In this document: one piece after another, positions 1-9,843 of the stretch
How the letters are laid out: each line of letters begins with the position of its first letter
How positions within the stretch are numbered: position 1 is the first letter of the stretch
From: Galliscardovia ingluviei
Lineage (GTDB): Bacteria; Actinomycetota; Actinomycetes; Actinomycetales; Bifidobacteriaceae
Direction: 5' to 3'
DNA length: 64,000 nucleotides
Assembly (NCBI RefSeq): GCF_014635685.1
Contig: NZ_BMDH01000002.1
Coordinates: 433,266-497,265, forward strand
The notes under the pieces: generated by a model
Database searches by the model: none
Told to the model about the DNA's origin: nothing
Seen by the model: only the letters and a program-made list of their open reading frames with translations
Made by a program: the position numbers and the translations under genes

Positions 1-2237
1 CCACCATGATAATTTGGCTGATCCACAAATAAGTAATACTGATAACCGTTTACATCACCCTTATTCGCAGGAAACAGTGAAGGACCCTCACCAGCAGAGA
101 ACACACCACCATAACCATTAGGCTGACCATCGCCTATATTGACAGCCACTTCGCTCCATGCAGAATCCTGTAATGCAGTAGCATAATCTTTGATACCGGC
201 ACCACCAATGCTTGCTACAAGATCCTTGGATTTTTCTTGGCGCAACTTCATTACTTTCTCATCTTTATAGACGCGATAGTAAGTATCGCCTTGCTTTTGC
301 ACAGTCACATCGATAGAACCTGATCCATCACCACCACGACGATCCACATCAATCCAAGTCTTAGGCTCAGAGAAAGTAATGAAATCCTTAGTGGTGGCAT
401 ACATCATGCGGTTATACGTTGGTTTCGTACGCACAGACAACGAGTTATCTTCTGTATCATACAGATTAGAAGCCCAATACACCACATATTCACCAAGCTC
501 GTCGTCCCAATATGCTTCAGGAGCCCAAGTATTACCTGCATAATCAGAGCTCACTTTAACATGACGTTCGTTTGACCAATTCACCAAATCATTGGATTCC
601 CAAATTTCAATATACTTGGAACCATTGCGCTGAGCACCATTAAAGCTTCCAGTACGACCTGAAATCTTCAAATCAGTAGCCAGCATATAGAACTTGTCAC
701 CGTTATGCGACTTCATAATAAATGGATCGCGCAAACCTTGCTCACCGAGTGTGGATGTGAACATTGGAGTTCCGCCATTGAGGGTATTCCAGTCAAGTGC
801 ATTATTTCCCTTAGACGCTGCAAGACTAATTTTTTCGCCACCTACACCTTCACCGGTGAAGAATGCCCAAATATAGGCTTCACTTTCCGACTGCTCGCTC
901 GGTAGCGGAGCAATAGTAAGCGTGTAATCCTTGGTCAATGTTGTATCGCCATGTTGCACAGTTGCTGTCAGTACCACAGTATCTGCCTGAGAACCAGCAG
1001 CTGGACGATCTACTACTACTGACTTGGTATCAGCATCGAAACCGTCGGCGACAGTAGCATGTGCAACACTACCAGGTTTTTTAACGCTCCATGTAATTGT
1101 AGAGCCTTGCTCACCTGTTGCCGGAAGCACTAAATTACTACGTACATCGTTTGGTTCGTATAGCGTAATTGCATCTAAATCAGCTTTTGCATCCTCTGCA
1201 TCGGATGGGATATGTGGAACATTTACGGTATATGTTTTGGACAAATCCCCGCTTGTTGCAGTGAGCGTAACTACTGCATCCTTTTGCCCCACAGCTGGGC
1301 GGGTTACTTTCACAGTGCCATTTTCGTCGATAGCAATCGCTGCATTATTTGACTTCCATGTCACTGGCACACCATTGCTTGAAGTTAGTACCGTGAAATC
1401 TTCTGTTGCAGTCTGCGGAATATTCATTGTGGCAATAGCATCTTGTACTGCTGCCTCAGTGCTATCGACAATCTTTATATTATCAATAGTGCCCTTGAAA
1501 TATTCTCCGTTGCCCCAGTTGGCTCGACCAACTTGTAATATGCCGCCAGACTCGCCTAGTATTTTGGTGAGCTGATGCGTGGTATCAATTGGAACGCGAC
1601 GATTGACTAATTGCCCATCGATATACAGTGATGTTGCTTCATCAGTTACTGTAACATCAACATGTTTCCAACCAGAGCGCACGCCGTCTTTAGCAGCACC
1701 CATATCATTACGGGCACCAGAGTTGTTATATCGCTCAAAATAAACATGACCCTCAGTATCAAGGAAGCCAATATAATGCTCGAATTGATATTTCTGTGCA
1801 TTGCTATTTGAAGCTGCAAAAAGCGACCACCCCAAATTGCCATTTGCTTTTGTATCAGGATTGGCATCGTAGGAAATGGTAATAGCATGCTTACCCTTAA
1901 ACACTGCACTACCATCAGTATTCTTGACATCAAGCCAGAAATTATTACTGATACGTGCAGCTTGAGTACCATCATTACCGTCTGCAATAGCAGCAGCACC
2001 GTGAATAGTTGCTGTTGTCTTACCTGAGGTTATAGCACCTGTAGCACCATTACTTACATCATTAAAATTGAGATCCACTAATGTTGGACCAGCTTTGTAA
2101 TCATCGAGTGTGGGCGCAGTTGCTTCTGCTGAAAAAGCAGATGGTGCAAGTAATAGGCCAGCAGCAAGCGTCGATGCCGCCGCGAATACGCCAACTCCTG
2201 CACGCAATGCATGCGCACCATGATATTGACTAGACAT
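1..2237 (-). CDS. Secreted GH43-family glycoside hydrolase, 3' end outside window
   Basis: Open from the ATG at 2237 to the left edge (745 codons visible). A signal peptide (about residues 1-36, ending near SAFSAEA) is followed by a LamG/concanavalin-like domain (about 45-215), two Ig-like domains of the kind found in extracellular bifidobacterial glycosidases (about 220-390), then a GH43 five-bladed propeller start marked by GLRDPFIMKS, NTWAPEAYWDD and a later GSIDVTV blade. GH43 members mainly release arabinofuranose or xylose from plant glycans, so arabinan or arabinogalactan side-chain cleavage at the cell surface is the likely role; the exact substrate is not readable. GAGGGAG lies 4-5 nt before the ATG. 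It lies 192 bp downstream of, and in the same direction as, a second GH43 gene with the same architecture, suggesting an arabinan-use pair. A C-terminal sortase motif, if any, is outside the window. Confidence 0.8.
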   Translation of the reverse strand, partial: MSSQYHGAHALRAGVGVFAAASTLAAGLLLAPSAFSAEATAPTLDDYKAGPTLVDLNFNDVSNGATGAITSGKTTATIHGAAAIADGNDGTQAARISNNFWLDVKNTDGSAVFKGKHAITISYDANPDTKANGNLGWSLFAASNSNAQKYQFEHYIGFLDTEGHVYFERYNNSGARNDMGAAKDGVRSGWKHVDVTVTDEATSLYIDGQLVNRRVPIDTTHQLTKILGESGGILQVGRANWGNGEYFKGTIDNIKIVDSTEAAVQDAIATMNIPQTATEDFTVLTSSNGVPVTWKSNNAAIAIDENGTVKVTRPAVGQKDAVVTLTATSGDLSKTYTVNVPHIPSDAEDAKADLDAITLYEPNDVRSNLVLPATGEQGSTITWSVKKPGSVAHATVADGFDADTKSVVVDRPAAGSQADTVVLTATVQHGDTTLTKDYTLTIAPLPSEQSESEAYIWAFFTGEGVGGEKISLAASKGNNALDWNTLNGGTPMFTSTLGEQGLRDPFIMKSHNGDKFYMLATDLKISGRTGSFNGAQRNGSKYIEIWESNDLVNWSNERHVKVSSDYAGNTWAPEAYWDDELGEYVVYWASNLYDTEDNSLSVRTKPTYNRMMYATTKDFITFSEPKTWIDVDRRGGDGSGSIDVTVQKQGDTYYRVYKDEKVMKLRQEKSKDLVASIGGAGIKDYATALQDSAWSEVAVNIGDGQPNGYGGVFSAGEGPSLFPANKGDVNGYQYYLFVDQPNYHG

Positions 2238-2250
2238 GAGACTCCCTCGT

Positions 2251-2291
2251 CTAAGTAGTTTTCGCCTAAATGGTTTTCGTCTAAATAGTTG
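2251..2291. repeat. 15-bp tandem repeat in the 5' leader of the first GH43 gene
   Basis: Near-identical 15-bp units start at 2251, 2266 and 2281 (third incomplete), each CTAARTRGTTTTCGY-like. They lie 14-54 nt upstream of the GH43 start at 2237, in the probable untranslated leader. The rest of the 2238-2429 gap also holds a bulged inverted repeat (ACTCTCTT...AAGAGAGT, about 2354-2410) with no T-tract. Function unknown. Confidence 0.6.
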
Positions 2292-2429
2292 TATAGACAC
2301 TGACTCAGCATTACATAAGTATTAACTGTTAACAGGAAAGTATGCTGACATATACTCTCTTACCATGCCGCAACTCACGCAAATAGTCGTCGTGTGCACG
2401 GCAAGAGAGTAGAGACGTATTGAGAGTGC

Positions 2430-5400
2430 TTATCGTACTCGCTTGCGCAGTAGCTGCATTGCAATACCAACGCCAGCAAGCGCCACCATCGCAACTACAA
2501 CAACAGCAACTACACTACCAGTCGAAGCAAGCGGACCAAACTCAGACTGTGACTGAGCCCCAGCCTGCGCACCAGAACCATGACCATCAAAAGCATGATC
2601 ACCATCACCAGCCTGCGCATCATCCTTACCAGCATCATGAGAACCAGCCGGATCACTTGGATCCGTCTGAGCACCATCGTCCTTACCAGGCTGCTCAGTA
2701 TTGCCGCTATCGCCTTTATCTGGCACACTCACTTCAAGGCTACTCTCAGATGCCTTCACCAAGCCATCAGTATAGCCATCATACGCAGCATGTACTGCAA
2801 CCTTCTTGCCAGCTAGTGATGCAGGAAGCATTGCTGTAGCTACACCTTGCTCATTAAGAGCAACTGTCTCGCTCCAACCATCCGCACTAAACACTACATT
2901 GCCAGCTACGGTTCCCTTATCAGCAGCGGCAACAGTAGCAGTAATTTGCTGACCATCAGCGATAACTGTTGTTGTCGAATCTACTGCATCAATAGTTGTT
3001 GGGTTCTCAGCAGACCAGCGATGCATATTAGTAGCAACAGCTGCAGGAACATTAACAAAAGCACCGTGACGCTTAGGAGTTGGCATGCCATTGTCGAATA
3101 CATAACCAGTTACACCAGGACCTGCAACTTTTTGCGTATGCCATCCTTCGGTGAGAGATAAACGATTATTCCAATTATGAGAAGCAATATCAGATTCGCT
3201 AGTCATATATGGTTGATAACCGCTAGAATCCGCCATAATCACCATGGCATCACCCTTAGCGTTCTGATTTGGGTCCCCTGCGTTGAGCTTAATTGCCTCT
3301 GGGCCTTCAAAAGGCAAAATCTTCTCATCTAGTAACTGCCAAGAAGTTTCTGGATCATTGTTTGGAGAAGTTTGCGTAGTTGGTGCAGTCAGCACCTTAG
3401 AACGCTCCAAGAATGTAGACTTGCCGGTTTTTATATACTCGCCAGCAGCACCACTTTCTTCGTTCTTTGTTAAACGATAGTAATAATCACCAATCTTAAA
3501 TACTGTGGAATCAATACGTGAGTAACCAGTATCCTGCCACTGTACTGTTGGTTCAGTAAACGTACGGAAATCACGAGTAATCACATAGCGCAATTCGTTG
3601 TACGCATAACCGTTCTTTCCAGTAGTAGCCTCCGTGCGCGTATTATCCGTATATTCACGAGTGGAGAAGAATACAACATATGCGCCTAAAGAATCATCCC
3701 AAAAAGCTTCTGGAGCCCAAGTCATACCAGCATTGTCATCATTTACTTTGATGCCAAAATCACCATCTTCTGCATTGGTACGTACCCAGTTCACCATATC
3801 AGTTGATTCCCACGCCTCAATCTTTAAGGAACCATACTGCTGATTTTGACCCCATCCTTGAGAAGACACCTTCAAATCAGTAGCAATCATATAGAATTTG
3901 TCGCCATCCTTAGACTTTAATACATACGGATCGCGCAAACCTTTAGTATCAGATTTCGACACAATAACAGGATTACCATTATTAATTTGAGAGAAGGAGA
4001 AGAAGTTATTGCCGTCAGTCGCAGACTCGTAGAGTGCCTCGCCAACCTTGCCACCATCAGAAGCAGCATCAGAAAGGAAGGTTACTGCCGCATAAGCACC
4101 ATCTGGAACAGCTCGCGTATGCTCAAGTACAGTAACTTCAATGTCCTTAGAACGCGTGACATCTCCAGCAGTAACTGTTGCTGTTAGTGTAGTTTTTGCA
4201 TTACCCTTGCCATATGCAGGACGCGTAACAACACCAGCACCTTCAAATGGATCGGCAGCACCAACAGCAGGTGCTTTATAGTCCGTTTTAGTTCCGGAAA
4301 TTAGTTGTTCATTAGCAGATTTCCACGTGATAGATGTATTGTGCTTACCGTGGGCAACTAATGGTAAATTCTCAGAAGTGGTGGTTTTTACTTGGGAAAT
4401 AGCTTTATCCAGATCAACTTGTGCTCGCGTAGCATCATCAAGATCTTTAACTGTTACTGCTACACTTGCAGATTTACCGCCCAGTTTGGTGGTTGCAGTA
4501 ATAGTGGCTACACCAGGAGCGACTGCAGTAAGCGTTCCATTATCAACCGTTACAACATTAGGATCAGATGACTTCCACTGTACAGAAGTATCATAAGCGT
4601 CCTCTGGACTTACTGTTGCAGTTAATTTTGCAGTCTCATCAACAGGTAGCGTAAGTTTGCCATCCACAACACCTTCGCCGGAAAGTGATACTGATTGTGG
4701 TTCGCTGATATTGATATCCGCTCCCTTATAGAAGCGAATATCGTCCATAGCGCCATCCCAATTCTTGTCATCACTGCCATATGGAGACTTTCCAATGTAT
4801 GCAACAGTGTTGCCAATATCTGAAACAGTAAGTGTAGTATCTGGGTTGAAACCTACTAGCTGACCATCGCGGTACACCGCCATCTTGGTGCCATCAACAG
4901 CAAGTTTCCAGTTGTGCCAGATATTATTGTTATTGGAAACATCGGTATAGCCAATACCGTGTTCATTATTCCACATATTATCTGAGATAATCATGCGGAA
5001 GTTCGTGGTACTCATGTAGTACGCCAAATACTTCGATTTGTCTTTTCCAACTGCAAATGTGAAGTGATGGCGATCATCATCATGGCGTGATTTTGCAGTG
5101 AACTCCATAGTGAATGAGTTGCCCAAATCTGCAAAAAGACTATCAGGAAGCTGAGCGTATTGACTGCCGCCGCGTAGGCTAAGCGCCTCGTTATTATTGC
5201 GGTCCCCATATTTTTCAACTTTGGCGCCGCCTTGCAAGGTAATATCGTAATGTCCGGTAGTATCTTTCGTACTTCCGCCGGTGAAATCATAGCTTGCCAC
5301 CAATTGTGGTTGCGAAGTCGTGTCAGATGCCGCGACATCTGATTCATTTGCTGCAAGAGCAGTTGGCACACCTGCACATACAGCAAGTAGTGTCGCTGCG

Positions 5401-5522
5401 GAAACGGCTGAAGCTAGTGCGGTTTTCGCATACTGTTTTTTCGTTCCATGATTCGGAGACGCCGCATACGTTCCTGATTCTTTGTACTCAGGACGCATAC
5501 CTGTGCCTACACCTGTGCTCAT
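2430..5522 (-). CDS. Cell-wall-anchored multidomain GH43 arabinan-type hydrolase
   Basis: 1030 residues. N-terminal signal region (hydrophobic AVSAATLLAVCAG, cleavage near 57), LamG-like domain (about 70-275), a Big_2 Ig-like domain (about 280-360, WKSSDPNVVTV), a second Ig-like domain (about 365-470), then GH43 (about 475-840) with the expected acidic triad candidates in GLRDPYV, YSRIDSTVF and PFEGPEAI. After another Ig-like segment and a Gly/Asp/Gln-rich spacer come a sortase-type LASTG motif, a hydrophobic helix and KRVR, so the enzyme is probably covalently bound to peptidoglycan. The anchor is LAxTG rather than the canonical LPxTG. The start is supported by GAGGAGG 7 nt upstream. The substrate is likely arabinose-containing plant glycans by family, not proven. 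Same orientation as the next GH43 gene at 2237, 192 bp on. Confidence 0.85.
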   Translation of the reverse strand: MSTGVGTGMRPEYKESGTYAASPNHGTKKQYAKTALASAVSAATLLAVCAGVPTALAANESDVAASDTTSQPQLVASYDFTGGSTKDTTGHYDITLQGGAKVEKYGDRNNNEALSLRGGSQYAQLPDSLFADLGNSFTMEFTAKSRHDDDRHHFTFAVGKDKSKYLAYYMSTTNFRMIISDNMWNNEHGIGYTDVSNNNNIWHNWKLAVDGTKMAVYRDGQLVGFNPDTTLTVSDIGNTVAYIGKSPYGSDDKNWDGAMDDIRFYKGADINISEPQSVSLSGEGVVDGKLTLPVDETAKLTATVSPEDAYDTSVQWKSSDPNVVTVDNGTLTAVAPGVATITATTKLGGKSASVAVTVKDLDDATRAQVDLDKAISQVKTTTSENLPLVAHGKHNTSITWKSANEQLISGTKTDYKAPAVGAADPFEGAGVVTRPAYGKGNAKTTLTATVTAGDVTRSKDIEVTVLEHTRAVPDGAYAAVTFLSDAASDGGKVGEALYESATDGNNFFSFSQINNGNPVIVSKSDTKGLRDPYVLKSKDGDKFYMIATDLKVSSQGWGQNQQYGSLKIEAWESTDMVNWVRTNAEDGDFGIKVNDDNAGMTWAPEAFWDDSLGAYVVFFSTREYTDNTRTEATTGKNGYAYNELRYVITRDFRTFTEPTVQWQDTGYSRIDSTVFKIGDYYYRLTKNEESGAAGEYIKTGKSTFLERSKVLTAPTTQTSPNNDPETSWQLLDEKILPFEGPEAIKLNAGDPNQNAKGDAMVIMADSSGYQPYMTSESDIASHNWNNRLSLTEGWHTQKVAGPGVTGYVFDNGMPTPKRHGAFVNVPAAVATNMHRWSAENPTTIDAVDSTTTVIADGQQITATVAAADKGTVAGNVVFSADGWSETVALNEQGVATAMLPASLAGKKVAVHAAYDGYTDGLVKASESSLEVSVPDKGDSGNTEQPGKDDGAQTDPSDPAGSHDAGKDDAQAGDGDHAFDGHGSGAQAGAQSQSEFGPLASTGSVVAVVVVAMVALAGVGIAMQLLRKRVR

Positions 5523-5746
5523 AAGACATCCTCCTCAATGTCCTCTCCTGCCGACATTGGCAGGTTTGCTCGCACGCACTTTCGTATCTGCCTTTTGGCT
5601 GCTATACCCTAACGTAGATACTTGGTTGCCGTACCGCGAAGTTGGCAACTTCTAGTTTGCGCACTTATATGTGTAGTAAGTCTCACTTCTACTTGCATGT
5701 ATTATCATTCACTGAGCTTGACGCTCGAATGAATTATCAAACAACT

Positions 5747-5792
5747 TTTGCGTAAAACCTAGGTTATTAGCAGATACTAGGTTTGCCGCAAA
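5747..5792 (-). terminator. Hairpin, probable terminator of the permease gene
   Basis: A 16-bp inverted repeat with 14 matches: TTTGCGTAAAACCTAG (5747-5762) and CTAGGTTTGCCGCAAA (5777-5792), loop 14 nt. It lies 95 nt past the permease stop; on the minus strand it is followed by AGTTGTTTGATAATT, a weak T-run. It could equally be an operator for the GH43 gene starting at 5522. The remaining 5523-5886 gap shows nothing else I can name. Confidence 0.45.
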
Positions 5793-5886
5793 CTGTCTTT
5801 ATTGCGTAGTTGTGAGGGCTCACAATATATGTGTTCAAGTATATGTTAGCGTAACCAAAAATTCCAATTGCGTGTTCATATTGTTA

Positions 5887-7365
5887 TTATTTTGTGCTAC
5901 TGCGCAATGCGTGCTTCAAGTCACGGTTCACAAAACGCTCACGAAGCATACAGAACGTGCCAAATACTACAAACCATACTATGGCAGCAATTGCAGAACC
6001 TCGCGTATCAGACGCCAAAAACAGCGTAATAAACACAAATACGAAGAACGCTATCGCCAGTGTATTAGTAACTTTCCAAGCAGGCATCACGAAACCATCC
6101 GGCATAAAATCAGCACTCTGGCGATACTTGCGATGTGCCAACATGGTGAGCACATAAATACCAATCACCACCGAACTTGACGCCGAAGCAAAGAGCACAA
6201 ACGCACTATGAATCTGCGGAAAAGCGTTAATCACAGGAGAGAGCAAAATCACGGCTCCAGAAGCAATAATGGCACGGCTTGGCACCTGATTCTTAGAAAT
6301 AACGCCCAGTTTACGCATAGTTACACTCGGAGAATCCAATGCCAACTGATACAAGTGTCGCCCTGTAGAATACAACAGCGAATTTAATGCAGAAGAAGCC
6401 GCAGTAATAACTACAAAAAATACCAGAGCTGCAGCCCAATCAAGACCTGCGTATTTGAATACCATAATGAACGGGGAAGCAAAAGAACCATCAGCGTTCG
6501 GCTGGAAATTGCGCCATGGCACGATAACCATAATAGCGGCGAGCGCACCCACGTAGAAAATCAGTACGCGCACAATAATTTCGTTAATCGCTTTTGGCAG
6601 TACTTTACGCGGGTTTTCTGTTTCTGAGACGGTAACCCCAATGAACTCAATCATTTGGTAGGCGAAAAACACCATCTGGAAGCTCATCAGGAATGCCATC
6701 CATCCGTTTGGTGCCAACTGGAAGCCGTCAATAATATTATGAATACTTACCGTGCCGGCAGGAGAAACCACGTCAGAACCAGTGACACGTACTTCAGGGT
6801 AGTGGTAATGAATAACTAGCATTACCACGGCAGTGACAATCATGCCAACAATAAGCGTAATTTTGATCATGGCAAACCAAAATTCTGCTTCACCAAATAC
6901 TTTAACTGCAATGAGATTAATGCTGATCAGCGCGAGTAGAAAACACAGTTCAATCAGCCATTTATAGCCACTTACATCAATACCAAATGTTGAGAAGAAT
7001 GTGACAAAATATGTAGAAACTGCTGTAATTTCAGTCATTCCAAGCAGAACTAAGGCAATCCAATATGTCCAACCTGCGAAATGCCCCCAGCCGTGGCCGA
7101 GGTAGCGCGTGATGAAATTGATGAAGGTATGCTGGCTTGGGTCTTTATACATCAGCTCACCAATGGCGCGCATCAGCAGGAACATCATAAAGCCCACCAC
7201 AATGTACACCAAAATAATACTTGGGCCGGTGAGCGCAATAGATTTGCCCGATCCTAGGAACAGTCCGGTACCAATCGTGCCACCAATAGCAATAAATTGC
7301 ACATGCCTGTTGGTCAGCCCACGGCTCATTTCGTTAGAAGCATCGAGCTCATCAACGTCTTGCAT
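5887..7365 (-). CDS. APC-superfamily amino-acid permease (CycA/AnsP-like)
   Basis: 492 residues, about 12 hydrophobic segments, with the family signature GGTIGTGLFLGSG in TM1 (about 28-40) and VTVSETENPRKVLPKAINE between TM6 and TM7. This is the amino acid-polyamine-organocation fold of proton-coupled importers such as CycA (D-Ser/D-Ala/Gly) and aromatic or GABA permeases; the substrate cannot be assigned from sequence alone. Short cytoplasmic N terminus. The ATG at 7365 has AAGGAG 5 nt upstream. It lies 360 bp downstream of the alpha-glucosidase gene, in the same direction, and appears monocistronic with a hairpin beyond its stop. Confidence 0.85.
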   Translation of the reverse strand: MQDVDELDASNEMSRGLTNRHVQFIAIGGTIGTGLFLGSGKSIALTGPSIILVYIVVGFMMFLLMRAIGELMYKDPSQHTFINFITRYLGHGWGHFAGWTYWIALVLLGMTEITAVSTYFVTFFSTFGIDVSGYKWLIELCFLLALISINLIAVKVFGEAEFWFAMIKITLIVGMIVTAVVMLVIHYHYPEVRVTGSDVVSPAGTVSIHNIIDGFQLAPNGWMAFLMSFQMVFFAYQMIEFIGVTVSETENPRKVLPKAINEIIVRVLIFYVGALAAIMVIVPWRNFQPNADGSFASPFIMVFKYAGLDWAAALVFFVVITAASSALNSLLYSTGRHLYQLALDSPSVTMRKLGVISKNQVPSRAIIASGAVILLSPVINAFPQIHSAFVLFASASSSVVIGIYVLTMLAHRKYRQSADFMPDGFVMPAWKVTNTLAIAFFVFVFITLFLASDTRGSAIAAIVWFVVFGTFCMLRERFVNRDLKHALRSSTK

Positions 7366-7377
7366 GGTACTCCTTGC

Positions 7378-7515
7378 TATTTGGTGTGCGTTATGTGCTA
7401 TGCGTTTACACTATGCGCCATGTGCTGTATAACATATGCTATGCGCCGTATGCTACGCAATGGTTTGCTACGCGCCATACGCTATACGCCGTATGCTACG
7501 CGCCATGTGTATGTT
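7378..7515. repeat. Degenerate short-period repeat tract upstream of permease
   Basis: The 5' leader/promoter region of the permease is built from overlapping variants of TATGCTACGCGCCAT / TATGCTATGCGCC (for example about 7436-7455, 7465-7480 and 7490-7510), with a rough 10-bp or multiple-of-10 spacing. No coding capacity with a good RBS is seen on either strand. The rest of 7516-7725 shows nothing recognisable. Confidence 0.5.
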
Positions 7516-7725
7516 GCACATTATCTACCACAATCTACCATGCCGCCGTCATAAGCTCACATCAATGCTCATACACAGTATGATTTTACTCAAATAGCAA
7601 TACCGCATTTACACAATGGCGACTGAAAGTTGAAACCCCCAGCCGCCATATGTGCGTATGCATACTTACTAATGCTTGATTCTGTTATTATTGCTACTGT
7701 TGCTGCGATTGTTATTGCTATCTAT

Positions 7726-9606
7726 TTACTGAGCGATCCACACCGTAGTATCTTGCGGCAACTTGCCGTCTTCCGTAAGGTCGTCAGAAGTGAGCAGCAC
7801 CTTACCCTCAGGCAAATCAACTGGATCTGCGCCAAAATTAGTCATAACAACCCAACCACTAGGGCGCTTATACGCAATAACACCACCAAAGTTGCCATCA
7901 GCTCCATCACGTTTGCCAGAATTGCGATCCTCAGGAAGCCATTCAAGCGTGTGATCAGCAGGCATTAACTCATGGCGCAACTGCAAAGCGCGACGGTACA
8001 GATTTAGCATTGAGCTATCGTCTGTGTCCTCTCTATCAGCAGCAAAATCAGCAAACCATGCTGGCTGCGGCAAATGGGCTGGCTCAGCCGACTGCCCAAC
8101 CTGCTGCTCACTGACACCCGCGCCGAGAGTTTTCACTACAGGAGAGAAACCAAAGGATGCAGTGTGCTCATTATCTTCACTCTTCCATGGCAATGGCACG
8201 CGGCAACCATCACGACCCTTGGAAATGCTGGCACGTTCGGTATTAAATGCCGTCGGATCTTCGAGCTGATCCCATGGAATATCAGGAACTTCAAATAAAC
8301 CAAGTTCTTCACCCTGATACAAGTATGTAGAACCAGGCAAACCCAGTTCCAGCATAATGGCTGCGCGAGCGCGCTTGGTACCAAGCTCACGATCCTCCAC
8401 ATACGTGGTGCCACCGCGCAAAATCCAATCGTTTGCAAGCTGATGATGTGTGCGGGAAGCAATTTGAGGCAAACCATAGCGGCTGGCATGACGAGGAATA
8501 TCATGATTGCTCATTACCCAAGTTGCTGTAGAACCAGATCGCTTGGACGCAGCCAAACCCTCTTCAATAGCCTTATGTATGTCATCGCGCACCCAATTAT
8601 GCTTGGCATATTCAAAGTTAAAGACCTGTCCAAGTTCATCATCACTTGCATACAAGTACTGGCGAGCAGGATTGACCCACGCTTCCGCAACGGCAAAACG
8701 TGGAGGATTGTACTCATTGAAGAGCTTGCGCCACGTGTGGTAGATTTCATGGACTTCGTTGCGGTCGAAAAGCGGATGACTGCCGTCAGCTGGAAGCACT
8801 GCCGAGGAAGTGTTAAAATCGTCGAGGTCATCACGGTTTAAGTCCTTGGCAAGTCCGTGAGCTACGTCTACGCGGAAGCCATCAACGCCATGATCGCACC
8901 AGAAACGCAAGGTTTTAAGGAAGTCCTCGCGCACTTCTGGATTCTCCCAATTCCAATCAGGCTGTTCTTTTGCAAACATGTGCAAATACCACTGACCGTC
9001 TGGCACTCGAGTCCATGCTGGGCCACCAAAAATAGAATCCCAGTTCGTTGGCGGTAATTCGCCGTGCTCTCCTCTACCATCACGGAAAATGTAGCGGTTA
9101 CGCGCAGCTGACCCCGGCTCCGAAGCAAGTGCTTGCTTAAACCAAGGGTGCAGGTTGGAGCTGTGATTTGGCACGATATCAACAACAACTCGAATATGAG
9201 CTGCATGCGCCGTCTCTACCATCTTGTCGAAATCGTCCATTGTGCCCAACTTAGGGTCCACATTGCGATAATCATCCACATCATAACCACCATCAGCAAG
9301 CTGCGATGGGTAGAACGGGCTGAGCCAAATAGCATCTACTCCCAGCTTTGCCAAATACGGAATCTTTGAAGTGACACCTGCAATATCACCCAATCCAGAA
9401 CCAGTCGTATCAGCAAAGGAGCGCGGATACACCTGATATACCACGGCATGTTGCCACCATACCTTTGGATCAGCAACTGCACCTGTGCCACTTACCTGCT
9501 TAGCCTGCTGATCTTGCTGAGATTGCTGGATTTGTTGGGATTGCTGAGGTTCTTCTGCTTGCTGAGAGTTTGTTGCTTCTTGTGCAGGGTTGGTTATTTG
9601 AGTCAT
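7726..9606 (-). CDS. GH13 alpha-glucosidase (oligo-1,6-glucosidase type)
   Basis: 626 residues. The four GH13 motifs are present in order: DIVPNHSS, GFRVDVAHG (nucleophile Asp about 242), AVAEAWV (acid/base Glu about 307) and MSNHDIPRH (about 367). No signal peptide, so a cytoplasmic enzyme hydrolysing alpha-glucosides such as isomaltose, maltose or sucrose-related oligosaccharides. Unusually, the first about 45 residues are a Gln-rich extension (QQSQQIQQSQQDQQ) before the true domain begins at WWQHAVVYQVYPRSF. The ATG at 9606 has GAGGAG 6 nt upstream, which supports including the extension. Preceded by a promoter with two palindromes that suggest LacI-family control. A different GH13 paralogue lies at 35428-37308. 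Confidence 0.9.
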   Translation of the reverse strand: MTQITNPAQEATNSQQAEEPQQSQQIQQSQQDQQAKQVSGTGAVADPKVWWQHAVVYQVYPRSFADTTGSGLGDIAGVTSKIPYLAKLGVDAIWLSPFYPSQLADGGYDVDDYRNVDPKLGTMDDFDKMVETAHAAHIRVVVDIVPNHSSNLHPWFKQALASEPGSAARNRYIFRDGRGEHGELPPTNWDSIFGGPAWTRVPDGQWYLHMFAKEQPDWNWENPEVREDFLKTLRFWCDHGVDGFRVDVAHGLAKDLNRDDLDDFNTSSAVLPADGSHPLFDRNEVHEIYHTWRKLFNEYNPPRFAVAEAWVNPARQYLYASDDELGQVFNFEYAKHNWVRDDIHKAIEEGLAASKRSGSTATWVMSNHDIPRHASRYGLPQIASRTHHQLANDWILRGGTTYVEDRELGTKRARAAIMLELGLPGSTYLYQGEELGLFEVPDIPWDQLEDPTAFNTERASISKGRDGCRVPLPWKSEDNEHTASFGFSPVVKTLGAGVSEQQVGQSAEPAHLPQPAWFADFAADREDTDDSSMLNLYRRALQLRHELMPADHTLEWLPEDRNSGKRDGADGNFGGVIAYKRPSGWVVMTNFGADPVDLPEGKVLLTSDDLTEDGKLPQDTTVWIAQ

Positions 9607-9753
9607 TGCAGCTCCTCATAACGGCGTTGTTATCATTGTCATGTTGGCGCCAATTACCACATTCCTACTTATGCAGCCTGTAGGTGCGCTTACCCTCAAA
9701 CACCACCCTACTATCCACATTTGTATCAATGCCAGCAATCGCTTACCGACAGG

Positions 9754-9813
9754 TTGCGCAAACGCTTGCGCAATGCTGGTGACTAGTATACTGCAAATTC
9801 TTGCGCTGCGCAA
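9754..9813 (-). promoter_or_regulatory. Alpha-glucosidase promoter with two palindromic operators
   Basis: On the minus strand a -35 TTGCGC (9808-9813) and a -10 TATACT (9785-9790) are 17 bp apart. The -35 lies in the perfect palindrome TTGCGCTGCGCAA (9801-9813). Just past the expected start site is TTGCGCAAACGCTTGCGCAA (9754-9773), whose centre GCAAACGCTTGC has the central CG and GCAA arms typical of LacI-family operators. The arrangement predicts repression of the glucosidase gene; the regulator is not identified (LacI genes at 32417 and 51898 are candidates). Confidence 0.7.
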
Positions 9814-9843
9814 TTTATTTTTTTCGGATCTGTATATAAAATA

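Noticed and set aside
2510..2839. Small ORFs opposite the C-terminal spacer of the GH43 gene
   Set aside because: His/Gln-rich frames arise from the complementary strand of the Asp/Gly/Gln-rich spacer and have no RBS.
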